Shown here: one piece after another, positions 32,229 to 41,449 of the stretch
How the letters are laid out: each line of letters opens with the position of its first letter
Position numbering within the stretch: the first letter of the stretch is position 1
NCBI RefSeq assembly: GCF_023028225.1
Contig: NZ_CP095482.1
Coordinates: 2,046,001 to 2,110,000, forward strand
From: Halorientalis litorea
Lineage (GTDB): Archaea; Halobacteriota; Halobacteria; Halobacteriales; Haloarculaceae
Length of the DNA: 64,000 nucleotides
Reading direction: 5' to 3'
Program-made: the position numbers and the translations under genes
The notes under the pieces: generated by a model
Told to the model about the DNA's origin: nothing
The model's database searches: none
What the model saw: only the letters and a program-made list of their open reading frames with translations

Positions 32229-33377
32229 TTACGTGCCGTCTGCTCCGTCGTCGCCCTCCGCGTCCATCTCCGCGTCCATCTCCTCGATGACCTCGTCGGG
32301 GTCTCTGATGTCGGCGGGGTCCTCGCCAGCCTTGACCGCCTGTGCGGCCTGTTCCATCTCCTCGACGTCGACTTCCGCCGACTTGTCGATCTCGCCGAGT
32401 ATCTCCTCGATGTTGTCGAGGCCGAGCATCTCGCGGGTCTCTTGGTCGAACTCGAGGCTGTCGAGGTCGGACTCGCCGTTGGCCTTGACGTCGCTCCCCG
32501 TGAGGTGTTTCCCGTAGCGGCCCACGAGCGAGGTCAGTTCCTGCGGCAGGACGAACTTCGTCGACTCGCCCTTGCCGATCTCTTCCAGCGTCTCCATCCC
32601 CTTCTCGATGACGGCGCGTTCGCCCATCGACTCGGCGGATTTCGCGCGGAGGACGGTCGAGATGGCGTCACCTTGGGCTTCGAGAATCTGGCTCTGCTTC
32701 TCACCCTGTGCGCGGATGATGTTGGACTGCTTGTCACCCTCGGCCTTCTCGACGGCGGAGCGGCGTTCCCCTTGGGCTTCGAGAATCATCGCACGGCGGC
32801 GACGCTCGGCGGAGGTCTGTTGCTCCATCGCCTGCTGGACGTCTTGGGAGGGGTTGACCTCCCGGACTTCGACGGACTCGACGCGGATACCCCACTCGTC
32901 GGTCGGTTCGTCGAGTTCCTTGCGTATCTTGGCGTTTATCTCCTGGCGTTTGTTCAGCGTGTCGTCCAGTTCCATGTCGCCGAGCACGGCGCGGAGCGTG
33001 GTCTGGGCGAGGTTCGAGACGGCGCGCTTGTAGTCCTCGACTTCGAGGTAGGCCTTCTTGGCGTCCATCACCTTGATGTAGACGACCGCGTCGGCCGTCA
33101 CCGGCGAGTTGTCCCGCGTAATCGCCTCTTGGCGCGGCACGTCGAGTGTCTGCGTCCGCATGTCGAACCTGTGGGTCCGCGAAACGAACGGTGGGACGAA
33201 GTTGATACCCGGTTCGAGCAGTTTCCGGTACTCGCCGAACACCGTCAGTGCCCGCTTCTCCGTCGCGTCGACGATTTCCACCGCGCTGTAGACGGCGATG
33301 ATGGCGATACCGAGGAGGAGGAGGAACAGCAGTCCGAACCCTCCGCCTAAAACCAGTGGTACTAGTGCGGGGAGCAT
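32229..33377 (-). CDS. Stomatin/prohibitin (SPFH) family protein
   Basis: This 382-residue protein is anchored by one N-terminal helix (about 5-30). The SPFH domain spans about 30-200 and contains REYRKLLEPGINFVPPF-like and TLDVPRQEAITRDN segments. A long coiled coil follows (EQQTSAERRRRAMILEAQGE then repeated AEGDKQ and AQGEKQ), with an acidic tail. Stomatins form membrane-bound rings and work with NfeD-type proteases. An NfeD gene lies upstream, but a 500-bp non-coding stretch, including an AT-rich block, separates them. GTGAAAAGCG read leftward (CGCTTTTCAC, 33401-33410) is a fitting TATA box. Confidence 0.9.
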   Translation of the reverse strand: MLPALVPLVLGGGFGLLFLLLLGIAIIAVYSAVEIVDATEKRALTVFGEYRKLLEPGINFVPPFVSRTHRFDMRTQTLDVPRQEAITRDNSPVTADAVVYIKVMDAKKAYLEVEDYKRAVSNLAQTTLRAVLGDMELDDTLNKRQEINAKIRKELDEPTDEWGIRVESVEVREVNPSQDVQQAMEQQTSAERRRRAMILEAQGERRSAVEKAEGDKQSNIIRAQGEKQSQILEAQGDAISTVLRAKSAESMGERAVIEKGMETLEEIGKGESTKFVLPQELTSLVGRYGKHLTGSDVKANGESDLDSLEFDQETREMLGLDNIEEILGEIDKSAEVDVEEMEQAAQAVKAGEDPADIRDPDEVIEEMDAEMDAEGDDGADGT

Positions 33378-33877
33378 CGTCTCAAGGTTGGTGCGTGCGA
33401 GTGAAAAGCGTTCGGTACGGAGTCCCGTGGTGGTGGTGACGGCGACGCCGTGCCGGACGGCGCGGAAGGGTGTCGTGGAGTCATCTTCCGCAGGGTGTGG
33501 ACAACGAACCGCATGCTGTGGTGGACAGCCAGCCGGTGTATGGCTCCAAATGGCTTACCTATCGACCACCCCCGGCCCGTCGTGCCCACACACGCTAGCC
33601 CGCCGCGATGGCGGGTGGCTCACAACCGACGTGTGCGGGCGGTCACCCGTCGCGCTGTACGTCTGCCGTCTGATGGACATTACAGTTCAACGAACGTCCG
33701 GCCTTGGTAATAAAATTTGGGTATAAGGGAACTAATATCGCCCTACAGTGTTGGACACAATAACAAAAATCGCTCTGGGGTTGAGATAATTTCATTGTAT
33801 TCGGTACGACTGGGCGTTTCACGAATACGGGCGGTCGAACGAGGCGGGCGGCGAAGGGACGGGCAGCGAACGGTGGC
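33378..33877. other. 500-bp non-coding gap with an AT-rich island
   Basis: No credible gene is found. The left part is GC-rich and holds the stomatin promoter. From about 33700 to 33815 the DNA becomes unusually AT-rich for this genome (TAATAAAATTTGGG, GGTATAAGGGAAC, ACAATAACAAAAATCG, GATAATTTCATTG). TATA-like blocks occur on both strands. It could hold a small RNA, a protein-binding site, or a decayed insertion; no inverted repeats clear enough to call an element are seen. Confidence 0.5.
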
Positions 33878-34444
33878 TCAGGCGGTGTCCGCGTCGGCCT
33901 CGGTGTTGGTGTCAGGGTCGGACTCGTCGGCGGCGTCGCGGGCGAGTTCGCGGTCGATTTCGTCCTCGATGTCGTCGATGGCCTCGACGGTGAGGACGTT
34001 GCCGCCGCCGGGGTTGATGACCAGTACCTCGGTACCCTCCGGGATCTCACCGCTGACGGTTCGAGCGCGGTAGACGGGGTTGAAGCCGCCGCCGTCGATT
34101 TTCACCTCTCCCTCGTTGCGGGTGACGCGCTCGGTAACTCGGCCCGTCTTCCCGCGCAGGTCGTCCGAGTCGCTCGTCTGCCCGGCACCCTTGCCGCCGT
34201 AGAAGTCGAACTGCCGGTACCCGTAGAGGGCGATACCGCCGGAGACGAGGACCAACGCCGCCAACACCAGCGGTGCGAACAGCCCGAGACTGGGCGGCAA
34301 GAACAACCCGACGAGGCCCGCGGTCAGGAGTGCCACTCCGAGGACGATGAAGTGCGCGCCGGGCGCGAGTGCCTCGGCGATGACCAGCACCGCCCCCACG
34401 AACACGAGCAACACCGGGAGGTCCGTAATCAGGGACTCGACCAT
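33878..34444 (-). CDS. NfeD family membrane protein
   Basis: This 188-residue protein has four membrane segments at about 8-95 and a C-terminal OB-fold (GKTGRVTERVTRNEGEVK then NPVYRARTVSGEIPEGTEVL), followed by an acidic tail. NfeD proteins are partners of stomatin-like proteins. The serine protease domain of long NfeD forms is absent, so it is the short form. The GGGTTAACCG box lies at 34467-34476, about 28 bp before the ATG at 34444, so it has its own promoter rather than being tightly joined to the stomatin gene. Confidence 0.85.
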   Translation of the reverse strand: MVESLITDLPVLLVFVGAVLVIAEALAPGAHFIVLGVALLTAGLVGLFLPPSLGLFAPLVLAALVLVSGGIALYGYRQFDFYGGKGAGQTSDSDDLRGKTGRVTERVTRNEGEVKIDGGGFNPVYRARTVSGEIPEGTEVLVINPGGGNVLTVEAIDDIEDEIDRELARDAADESDPDTNTEADADTA

Positions 34445-34543
34445 ACCCGCGAGTAGGGGTGCCCGGCGGTTAACCCTTCGGGAGCGACCACCACACGCGC
34501 CTACGTGTCTCTTCGTGTGCGGTTCGCGTCGGGCGGTCCCGGC

Positions 34544-34822
34544 TCAGATGAGGCCCGCGATAGAGAGGAACAGGAGGAGAGTCGAGGCGAAGCCGAGAGC
34601 CACGAAGAACGCGTTCTCGGCCGTCGGTTGCCCGGGTTCGACGCCGTCCTCGACGGTCAGCGACCCGGCGACGTTGCCACCGTCCTCCCCGTCGCCACCG
34701 TCGTGTTCGTCACTCCGCTCGCGCGCACCGCTCCCGTCGTCCACGGCCGCCGGGTCGTCCGTGGTCTCGTCGTCGAGGTCGTCGAGCGTGAACTGCCACT
34801 CATCGTCCTCGGAATCAGCCAT
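34544..34822 (-). CDS. Small acidic tail-anchored haloarchaeal protein
   Basis: This 92-residue protein starts MADSEDDEWQFTLDDLDDET, has a very acidic middle, the conserved-looking NVAGSLTVEDGVEPGQPTAE, and one C-terminal membrane helix (about 71-91). It would be anchored by its tail with the N-terminus in the cytoplasm. I recall the pattern as DUF7312, unverified. CTTTTATCGC about 28 bp before the ATG is a good TATA box and overlaps the end of metG. Confidence 0.7.
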   Translation of the reverse strand: MADSEDDEWQFTLDDLDDETTDDPAAVDDGSGARERSDEHDGGDGEDGGNVAGSLTVEDGVEPGQPTAENAFFVALGFASTLLLFLSIAGLI

Positions 34823-34861
34823 ACCTTCGGTAGTCGCTTCAGCGATAAAAGACCACGGGCG

Positions 34862-36940
34862 TCAGCGAATCTTCGAGCCCAGCGGCACGTCCCCGTGGGT
34901 CGTCAGCAGGTCGGCCTCCTCGCCCGCGGCCAACACCATCCCGTTCGACTCGACGCCGAACAGTTCCGCCTTCTCCATGTTCGCGAGCAGGACGACCCGC
35001 GTCCCCGGTAGGTCGTCGAGGTCGTGTAACTGCTTGATACCCGCGACGACCTGCCGCCGCTCGACGCCGATGTCGACCTCCAGCCTCGCCAGTTTGTCCG
35101 ACTCCTCGACCGGCTCGGCCGCCTCGATGCGACCCACGCGCAAATCGAGGTCCTCGAAGTCTTCGACGCCGATTCGGTCGTCGGCGAGCGGCTCCGGCTC
35201 GAAGTCGGCGTCCTCGGTCGCTTCCTCGACGCGCTCCTGCAACTTGGCGTTCAGCTCCGCGATGCGTTCGTCCTCGATGCCCGCGAACAACTCGGTGGGT
35301 TCGCCGAACTCGGCGGGCGGAGCGGCAAGCGCGTCGGCCAACTCCGTCGCGTGAACCGACCCGTCCTCGCCCAGTTGTGTCCAGAGGTCGGCGGCCTTCT
35401 CGGGCATGACGGGTTGCATCAACACGGCGCAGGCCTTCGCCAGTTGGACGCAGTCGCGGATGACCTGTGCGGCTTCCGCCGGGTCGTCGTCGACGAGTTT
35501 CCACGGTTCGTTGCGCTGGATGTACTCGTTGCCGAAGTCGGCGAGTTCGATGGCCGTCGCACCAACGTCACGGATGCGGTAGTCGTTGAGTGCGGTCTCG
35601 AACGCCTCGACGGCCTCCTCGATGCGTTCGCGTACCGACGCGCTCACGTCGGTGTCCGGCGTCCCGTCGTAGTTGCGGTGGGCAAAGAGGAGCGACCGGT
35701 AACAGAAGTTCCCGAGGTTGCCGACGAGTTCGCCGTTGACTCGCTCGGCGAAGCGGTCCCACGAGAAGTCCACGTCGGTTTCGAGGCCGCTCCCGTTGAC
35801 TATGTAGTACCGGAACAGGTCCGGGTGGAACCCCTCGTCGAGGTACTCGTCGGCCCACACCGCCCGGTTACGCGAGGTGGAGAGTGCCTTCCCGTCGATG
35901 CCGACGAACCCGGTGGCGAGAATCGCGCGCGGTTCGTTGTAGCCCGCGCCCCGCAACATCGCGGGCCAGAACACGGCGTGGTGCTGGATGATGTCCCGGC
36001 CGATGACGTGGACGATTTCCCCGGTGTCGTCGCCGGTCAACTCGCTCTCGTCCTCGACTGTCCAGACATCTTCCCAGTCGTACTCCTCGCTCCCGACGCG
36101 TTCGGTGTACTGTTTCGTCGAGGAAACGTACTCGATGGGCGCGTCGACCCAGACGTACAGCACGAGGTCATCGCCTCCGGCGGCGTCGCCGCCCTCGCCC
36201 GGATAGTCGATGCCCCAGTCCATGTCCCGCGTGATGCAGAGGTCCTGTAACTCGCCCTCTATCCACTCGCGGGGCTGGTTCTTCGCGTTGTCGGTGCCCT
36301 CCACGCGGTCGATGAAGCCCTGCAGGTACTCCTGAAAGTCCGAGAGGCGCAGGAACTTGTGGTCGCGCTCGCGGTACTCGGCGGCGTTGCCCGTCAGCGT
36401 CGAGACGGGGTCTTCGACTTCGCCGGGTTCGAGGTGGCGTTGACACCCTTCGTCGCACTCGTCGCCGCGGGCGTGTTCGCCACAGTAGGGACAGGTTCCC
36501 TCGACGAGGCGGTCCGGGAGCCACTGGTCGGCCTCGGGGTCGTAGGCGACCTGTATCTCCTTCTCGAAGACGTGGTCGTCGTCTATCCACGACCGGACGA
36601 ACTCACGGGTCGTCTCGACGTTGGTCTCGTCGTGGGTGTGTCCGTAGTTGTCGAACTCGACGTTGAACTTCGGGAAGGTTGCGGCGTACTCCTCGTGGTA
36701 CTCTAAGGCGAACTCCTCGGGGGAGACGCCCGCCTCGGCGGCGTTGACGGCGATGGGCGTCCCGTGCATGTCAGACCCGCAGACGAAGGCTGTCTGCTGG
36801 CCGACACGCCGGAGCGAGCGGGCGACGGTGTCGCCGGTGACGTAGCCGCGAAGGTGACCGACGTGGAGGTCGCCGTTCGCGTATGGCAGTCCGACGGTCA
36901 CCACTGCGGGGTTGTCCGTCGGGAACTCCTCGTGACTCAT
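34862..36940 (-). CDS. metG: Methionyl-tRNA synthetase
   Basis: This 692-residue class I synthetase charges tRNA-Met. The ATP site HVGH lies at about residues 26-29 within PYANGDLHVGHLRGY, and the KMSKS-equivalent is GKALSTSRN near residue 350. The zinc-binding insert has cysteines CPYCGEHARGDECDEGC. The catalytic core is followed by the anticodon domain and, from about residue 585, a C-terminal tRNA-binding OB domain (LDLRVGRIEAAEPVEESDKL and so on). The start is ATG at 36940, with GACTTTTAGG at 36965-36974 as TATA box. The stop is only 39 bp before the small acidic gene. Confidence 0.96.
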   Translation of the reverse strand: MSHEEFPTDNPAVVTVGLPYANGDLHVGHLRGYVTGDTVARSLRRVGQQTAFVCGSDMHGTPIAVNAAEAGVSPEEFALEYHEEYAATFPKFNVEFDNYGHTHDETNVETTREFVRSWIDDDHVFEKEIQVAYDPEADQWLPDRLVEGTCPYCGEHARGDECDEGCQRHLEPGEVEDPVSTLTGNAAEYRERDHKFLRLSDFQEYLQGFIDRVEGTDNAKNQPREWIEGELQDLCITRDMDWGIDYPGEGGDAAGGDDLVLYVWVDAPIEYVSSTKQYTERVGSEEYDWEDVWTVEDESELTGDDTGEIVHVIGRDIIQHHAVFWPAMLRGAGYNEPRAILATGFVGIDGKALSTSRNRAVWADEYLDEGFHPDLFRYYIVNGSGLETDVDFSWDRFAERVNGELVGNLGNFCYRSLLFAHRNYDGTPDTDVSASVRERIEEAVEAFETALNDYRIRDVGATAIELADFGNEYIQRNEPWKLVDDDPAEAAQVIRDCVQLAKACAVLMQPVMPEKAADLWTQLGEDGSVHATELADALAAPPAEFGEPTELFAGIEDERIAELNAKLQERVEEATEDADFEPEPLADDRIGVEDFEDLDLRVGRIEAAEPVEESDKLARLEVDIGVERRQVVAGIKQLHDLDDLPGTRVVLLANMEKAELFGVESNGMVLAAGEEADLLTTHGDVPLGSKIR

Positions 36941-36985
36941 GTGTCCCCGTATCCGCGATGCGGGCCTAAAAGTCTCGCTTTCAGC

Positions 36986-37561
36986 CTAGTCGACGGTCCA
37001 GTTCTCGCCGTCGGGTCGGACCACGGTGTCGAACAGCGACCGCAGCGACTCGACAGTCCGCTCGTCCCGTCGCGCCGGGTCGACGTGGACGTGTGCGGTG
37101 GCGTCCGCCGCGAGGAACCGGTCGGTCAGCGTGTGGAGCAATCGGAACTCCTCGTCGCGCGAGAGTCCCGAGAGCATCCCCTCCAGCGAATCCACGCAGA
37201 CGCCGACCGACGCGTTCCGCCCCCACCTGTCGAGATAGCGCGAGACTGCGAGGCTCACGCCCGTCAAGTCGTCCGCCGGGACGCCCGTCGCGTGGACGCT
37301 CGCCGGGAGGTCCGCGGTGTCCGGGTCGGGTCGCCCCGGACAGACCAGTGCCAGCGACGCGGGGAGCGTGCCGTGGTGGTGCCGCCAGTCGGCGACGACT
37401 TCCGACGGTGCCCAGCGGTCGGTGACCAACAGGACGCGCCGCGTCGCCGCCTGTCCACTCGTCAGGACACTCCCACACAGCTCTTCGTGTCCCTGCACCG
37501 GTGCAAGTACCAGTACGCGCGAATCCCCCCGTAACTGCTCGTGTGTGGTGTGAACTGCCAT
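36986..37561 (-). CDS. Degenerate RecA/KaiC-like haloarchaeal protein
   Basis: This 191-residue protein has alternating beta strands and helices (SRVLVLAPVQGHEELCG, RRVLLVTDRWAPSEVV, ASVGVCVDSLEGMLSG, ATAHVHVDPARRDE), as in RecA-like ATPases, but without a Walker A lysine, so it probably does not bind ATP. I recall such proteins as DUF7504 in haloarchaea, unverified. I chose ATG at 37561 rather than 37582, because AGTTATTC at 37598-37605 would place the transcription start between the two. Role unknown. Confidence 0.6.
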   Translation of the reverse strand: MAVHTTHEQLRGDSRVLVLAPVQGHEELCGSVLTSGQAATRRVLLVTDRWAPSEVVADWRHHHGTLPASLALVCPGRPDPDTADLPASVHATGVPADDLTGVSLAVSRYLDRWGRNASVGVCVDSLEGMLSGLSRDEEFRLLHTLTDRFLAADATAHVHVDPARRDERTVESLRSLFDTVVRPDGENWTVD

Positions 37562-37655
37562 CCCCAACTCTACCCGTGTCATTTCCCCCCATCCGTTGAA
37601 TAACTTTCGCCGCTAAAATCGTGAGAACAGCCACAGACGTGGCGGAAATAACTCA

Positions 37656-37689
37656 GTCAGTACCAATCGAGGTCCGCGACGAACGACCG
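37656..37689 (+). repeat. Direct repeat, outer copy of the mfnA 3' end
   Basis: Thirty-four bases (GTCAGTACCAATCGAGGTCC, then CGCGACGAACGACCG) are identical to 37797-37830, which is the real end of mfnA with its stop. This outer copy is non-coding. Both copies flank the repeat element. Confidence 0.92.
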
Positions 37690-37796
37690 GCAACCACCGT
37701 TTTCCAGTTCGGGCGCGCTCACGCTGTTCGCACGCCGCTCACCGCAAAACCGTGGGCGAAAAAGGCGACGGGGCCGCAAGTCCCGCCCTGCTCGCG
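37690..37796 (+). repeat. Dispersed haloarchaeal repeat element, copy B
   Basis: This 107-bp insert has the same order of blocks as copy A: CAACCACC, GTTTTCC, TTCGGGCGCG, a GC-rich middle, CTCACCGCAAAA, CGTGGGCGAAAAA, then a GC-rich tail. It has the same orientation on the plus strand as copy A, although the target gene here runs leftward. It is flanked by identical 34-bp copies of the mfnA 3' end, 141 bp apart. Confidence 0.8.
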
Positions 37797-37797
37797 G

Positions 37798-38850
37798 TCA
37801 GTACCAATCGAGGTCCGCGACGAACGACCGCAACATAGAGTGAGTGACGTGGGGCATACACACCACGCGCATCTCACCCGCACCGGTCTTTGAGATGCGC
37901 CACCCGCGCTGTCTGAGGTCCTCGGTGACCGGCATCGTCATGTCGGCGGCGACGATGGGTAGGTCCGGTTCGACCACGTCGTGGCCGCGGGCGGCGAGTT
38001 CCGCCGCCAACCACTCCGCGTTCTCCATCGAGGTGTGGTACTGCTCGCGGTAGCCGACCGGCCACAACTCCTCCATCGCGGCCACGGCGGAGGCGACGCC
38101 CGCACCGCTCCGGGTGCCGGTCAGCGTCGCCTGCGAGGTCGATTCGAGGTAGGGTGTGTCCACCGCGAGTTCGTCGAGTAGGTCTTCTGAACGGGTGAGG
38201 AAGCCGCCCGCCGGGACCGCCGCCTGCCCCATCTTGTGCGGGTCGATGGTCATCGTGTCGATGTCGGCGTGTCCGAAGTGCCAGCGGTGGTCGGTGAACG
38301 GGAGGACGAACCCGCCCCACGCCGCGTCGACGTGACAGAGCGCGTCCACGTCGTGTGCGAGGTCGACCAACGCCGGAATCGGGTCGACGCGCCCGTACTC
38401 CGTCGACCCGGCGACGCCGGCGACGAGAACGGTGTCCCCGTCGACGAGTTCGGCCATCGCGTCCACGTCCGCACAGTGGTCCTCGTCGGTGGGGGCGCGC
38501 CGCAGTTCGACGCCCAGCAGGTCCGCGGCCTTGGTGAAACTGAAGTGCGCGCTCTCGGGCGCGACCATGTTCGGCGTGTCCGTGTCGGCGCGGTTGCGGG
38601 CGATGCGGGCCGCTTGGATGTTGGCCTCGGTGCCGCCGCTCGTGACGTAGCCGTTCGGGTTCGGGTGGCCGGTGACCGTCCCGAGCAGTTCGACCGCCCG
38701 GTCCTCCAACTCGGCGACCGTCTCGTACGTCCCGGGGTCCCCGGGGTTCGTGGCGAGGAACCGTTCGGCCGCCTCGCGCGCCGCCGGATGTGGCTGGGTA
38801 CACATCGAGGAGAGCACGCGGTCGAAGTCTTGCGGTTCGGCCCGCTGCAT
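37798..38850 (-). CDS. mfnA: L-tyrosine/L-aspartate decarboxylase MfnA
   Basis: This 350-residue PLP enzyme has [15 protein letters not shown] and [17 protein letters not shown], the aspartate-alanine strand HVDAAWGGF, and the PLP lysine in [10 protein letters not shown]. In methanogens MfnA acts on tyrosine; in haloarchaea without methanofuran it most likely makes beta-alanine from aspartate for CoA, which fits the pantoate kinase and phosphopantothenate synthetase genes in the same window. The start is ATG at 38850, and GCTAAACCGC at 38871-38880 is a fitting TATA box. The gene's last 33 bp plus one are copied at 37656-37689, across an inserted repeat. Confidence 0.9.
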   Translation of the reverse strand: MQRAEPQDFDRVLSSMCTQPHPAAREAAERFLATNPGDPGTYETVAELEDRAVELLGTVTGHPNPNGYVTSGGTEANIQAARIARNRADTDTPNMVAPESAHFSFTKAADLLGVELRRAPTDEDHCADVDAMAELVDGDTVLVAGVAGSTEYGRVDPIPALVDLAHDVDALCHVDAAWGGFVLPFTDHRWHFGHADIDTMTIDPHKMGQAAVPAGGFLTRSEDLLDELAVDTPYLESTSQATLTGTRSGAGVASAVAAMEELWPVGYREQYHTSMENAEWLAAELAARGHDVVEPDLPIVAADMTMPVTEDLRQRGWRISKTGAGEMRVVCMPHVTHSMLRSFVADLDWY

Positions 38851-38965
38851 ACACACGTTCTGTGTGGGGAGCGGTTTAGCCGTTGCGCTCCCTTCGTGGA
38901 ACAGTAAACCAGTTGTTCCAGAACTCGCAATCGGGTTTATCTGGCAGTACGCCGAACGCCCTCTC

Positions 38966-39715
38966 ATGTCTGAGTTACCGACCCTCGACGGGCAGAGTGC
39001 CATCGTCACCGGTGCGAGTGCCGGCATCGGCCGTGCGACGGCACACGAACTGGCCGCGGCCGGGGCGAACGTCGTCCTCGCCGCCCGGAGCGCGGACACG
39101 CTCGAGGCCATCGCGGCCGACATCACCGAGGAGTACGGCGTCGAGGCCGTCGCCGTCCCGACGGACGTACAGGACGAACACGCCGTCGACGCGCTGGTCG
39201 AAACCACCGTGGAGGCGTTCGGCGGCCTCGACGTTCTCGTGAACAACGCGGGGCTGGCCCGTGGCGGGGCGGTTGCGGACATGACCACCGACGAGTATCG
39301 GACGATGATGCACACCAACGTCGACGGGAGTTTCTTCACGACTCGGGCCGCCCTCCCGCACCTCGAAGACAGCGAGGGGACGCTCGTGTTCGTCGCCAGT
39401 TTCGCCGGCGAGTATCCGCGCCCGGTCAACCCCGTCTACGCCGCCAGCAAGTGGTGGGTTCGCGGGTTCGCCAAGAGCCTCTCGGGACAGGTCGGCGGCG
39501 ACGTGGCCGTCACGCTCGTGAACCCCTCGGAAGTGCGCAGTCAGTTCGGAGCCGAGTACGGCACCCCCTACGCCGAGAAGTACGACCCCGGCGAGGTGAC
39601 GGAACCGGAGGAAGTCGCACGGGCCATCGTCTTCGCTGCCCGGCAGTCCCCGTCGATGATACACGAACTCGACATCACGCGCCGTGACAAGTTCGAGCTC
39701 TTCGGCGGCCGTTAG
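38966..39715 (+). CDS. Short-chain dehydrogenase/reductase
   Basis: This 249-residue NAD(P)-dependent oxidoreductase has the cofactor motif [12 protein letters not shown] (about residues 15-26), NNAGLA, the catalytic serine in VASFAGEY and the YAASK Tyr-Lys pair (about 157-161). The length and layout are classical. GGTTTATCT at 38933-38942, 24-33 bp before the ATG, is the promoter, divergent from mfnA. The stop overlaps the stop of the convergent lipoprotein gene by four bases. Substrate unknown. Confidence 0.9.
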   Translation: MSELPTLDGQSAIVTGASAGIGRATAHELAAAGANVVLAARSADTLEAIAADITEEYGVEAVAVPTDVQDEHAVDALVETTVEAFGGLDVLVNNAGLARGGAVADMTTDEYRTMMHTNVDGSFFTTRAALPHLEDSEGTLVFVASFAGEYPRPVNPVYAASKWWVRGFAKSLSGQVGGDVAVTLVNPSEVRSQFGAEYGTPYAEKYDPGEVTEPEEVARAIVFAARQSPSMIHELDITRRDKFELFGGR

Positions 39716-40530
39716 CCCCCACGCACTCGGGCGTTTTCGATGGCGGCCCGCGCCCACACGGGCCGCCCGACGCTGACGTTCCCGACCTGCCGGAGGTCGT
39801 AGGACAGTCGGTACCTGAGGCCACCGTCCGTGGCTACCCGCACGGACGCGGAGCGTAACCGTCCGCGTTCGTCGAGAACGAGGCGGCTGCGGTACGCCGT
39901 CACGTCGCGGAACACGCCGTCCCGCCTGACGGGACTCACGTCGCTCGCTCGGAGGACGACCCGCGTCGCCCCCTCGGTCCGGCGCGTCGACACCGCCCGG
40001 TAGTCCCCGAGTGCGACGAGACGGCGAACATCCTCAGTAACCGCCGGGTTCGTCACTCGCTCCGCCCTGACTGGTCGGGCGACGATACCTCCGAACCGGA
40101 CCGGGCGAACGACTGCCCACGAGTCGTTCGCCCACTGTGACCACTCTCGCTCGATGCTGTCCACGCGCCGCGACGCCGACAGCGAGGTCGGCGCGCCGCC
40201 CGGTTCGACACGGGCGACGCGGTGGACTTGTCCCGGTGCTGGCGGGTCGATACCGCTCGCGTTCCCCGTTGCGGTTCCGTTTATCCACACCTCGACGACG
40301 TACCCCGTCTCCGCGAGTGCCCGGTCGGTGCCCGCCCAGAACAGTGCCGAATCGGCCAGCCCCGCACTGGTCACGCCCGCCGGGAGGGACACGTTGTCGA
40401 CGGTGTCGGCCGCCGGTTCGGTGACCGGGACGGGCGTGAGCGTCGGTGTCCCGCCGGAGCCACCGGTGTTACACCCCGCGAGTGCCGTCAGGACGACGAG
40501 CGCGAGAACCGCGGCCGTTCGACGGTCCAT
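39712..40530 (-). CDS. Haloarchaeal lipoprotein, first of a tandem pair
   Basis: This 272-residue exported lipoprotein has the signal MDRRTAAVLALVVLTALAGC ending in a lipobox (TALAGC). A Thr/Pro-rich linker follows, then a folded domain with LPAGVTSAGLADSALFWAGT, RLVLDERGRLRSASVRV and, at the end, LRQVGNVSVGRPVW. The next gene upstream encodes a clear paralogue of the same length. I recall the family as DUF7537, unverified. ATG at 40530 is chosen because it begins the signal peptide; the longer frame is rejected. Role unknown. Confidence 0.78.
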   Translation of the reverse strand: MDRRTAAVLALVVLTALAGCNTGGSGGTPTLTPVPVTEPAADTVDNVSLPAGVTSAGLADSALFWAGTDRALAETGYVVEVWINGTATGNASGIDPPAPGQVHRVARVEPGGAPTSLSASRRVDSIEREWSQWANDSWAVVRPVRFGGIVARPVRAERVTNPAVTEDVRRLVALGDYRAVSTRRTEGATRVVLRASDVSPVRRDGVFRDVTAYRSRLVLDERGRLRSASVRVATDGGLRYRLSYDLRQVGNVSVGRPVWARAAIENARVRGG

Positions 40531-40586
40531 TCGTGTCCCCAACAGGGAAACGGCCGAAAAAGCCTGTCGCCGCCCGCTGTGGCCGG

Positions 40587-41405
40587 TCACTCGGCGACCC
40601 ACTCCGGCCGGGCGACGGTGACGTTCCCGACCTGCCGAAGGGCGTAGGTTAGCCGGTAGTGAAACCGCTCGCTGTCGGACACCTCCACGTCGACGGTCAC
40701 CGACCGCAGACGGTCGCGTTCGTCGACCACGAGACGCCCCTCGTAGCCGGTGAGGTTCCGCGGTACGCCGTCACGGAATCGGGCCGACGCGTTTCGCGCT
40801 CGGAGGACCGTCGTCCCGTTGGCGGCCCGGCGAGCCGTCACCCAGTTGCCGACGGCCACGAAGTCACGCGCCGTCCGCCCGAGTGCTGGATTGCCCGCCA
40901 ACGCCGTCGCGTTGCTCCGGGCCGCAACCGTGGCCGGGACGGCGTCGCTCGCCTGTAGACGCTCGACGGAGCGGTTCCCGGCAACCCAGTGTGCCCGTGA
41001 CCGTCGCTCGCCCTCGGCGACCCGCGCCACGGTGAGGAGCGTCGGGTCACCCCCGGCCCCGACTCGCACCGTCCGGGTGATTCGCCCCGGTGCTGGCGGG
41101 GCCGTCCGCCGTCCGGTGTCCCCAGCGCGCGAACCACGTATCCGAACCTCGGCGACGTACCCGTCCCCGGCGAGTGCCCGCGCGTCGGCCGCAAACAGTG
41201 CCCGCACGTCGGTCAGTCGCGTCGCCGTCACGCCCGGTGGCAACGGTGCCGCGTCGGCGGCCGTCCGTGGCTCCGACGGGGCCGTCGTCACGTCGACGCC
41301 GGGTGCCGGTGTCACCGTCGGCGTCGCCGTCGTCGGGCCGACGTTACACCCGGCGAGGACGGCCACGAGCGCGACGACGAGCGTAGCGGCGTGACGGCTG
41401 TCCAT
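40587..41405 (-). CDS. Haloarchaeal lipoprotein, second of a tandem pair
   Basis: This 272-residue paralogue of the downstream gene has the signal MDSRHAATLVVALVAVLAGC with lipobox, a Thr/Pro linker, LPPGVTATRLTDVRALFAAD, RLVVDERDRLRSVTVDV and LRQVGNVTVARPEWV. The two proteins are collinear and of identical length but well diverged, so the duplication is old. Only 56 bp separate the genes, so they may be co-transcribed. No ligand or enzymatic motif is visible; an outer-surface binding role is a guess. Confidence 0.78.
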   Translation of the reverse strand: MDSRHAATLVVALVAVLAGCNVGPTTATPTVTPAPGVDVTTAPSEPRTAADAAPLPPGVTATRLTDVRALFAADARALAGDGYVAEVRIRGSRAGDTGRRTAPPAPGRITRTVRVGAGGDPTLLTVARVAEGERRSRAHWVAGNRSVERLQASDAVPATVAARSNATALAGNPALGRTARDFVAVGNWVTARRAANGTTVLRARNASARFRDGVPRNLTGYEGRLVVDERDRLRSVTVDVEVSDSERFHYRLTYALRQVGNVTVARPEWVAE

Positions 41406-41449
41406 CCAGTCGTGGCAGGGGAAGCGCGCGAAAAAGCGTGTCGGCGGCG

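Noticed and set aside
33362..33726. Short frames in the stomatin-NfeD gap
   Set aside because: Trp-, Arg- and Pro-rich products with no start signals. They look like chance frames in GC-rich DNA.
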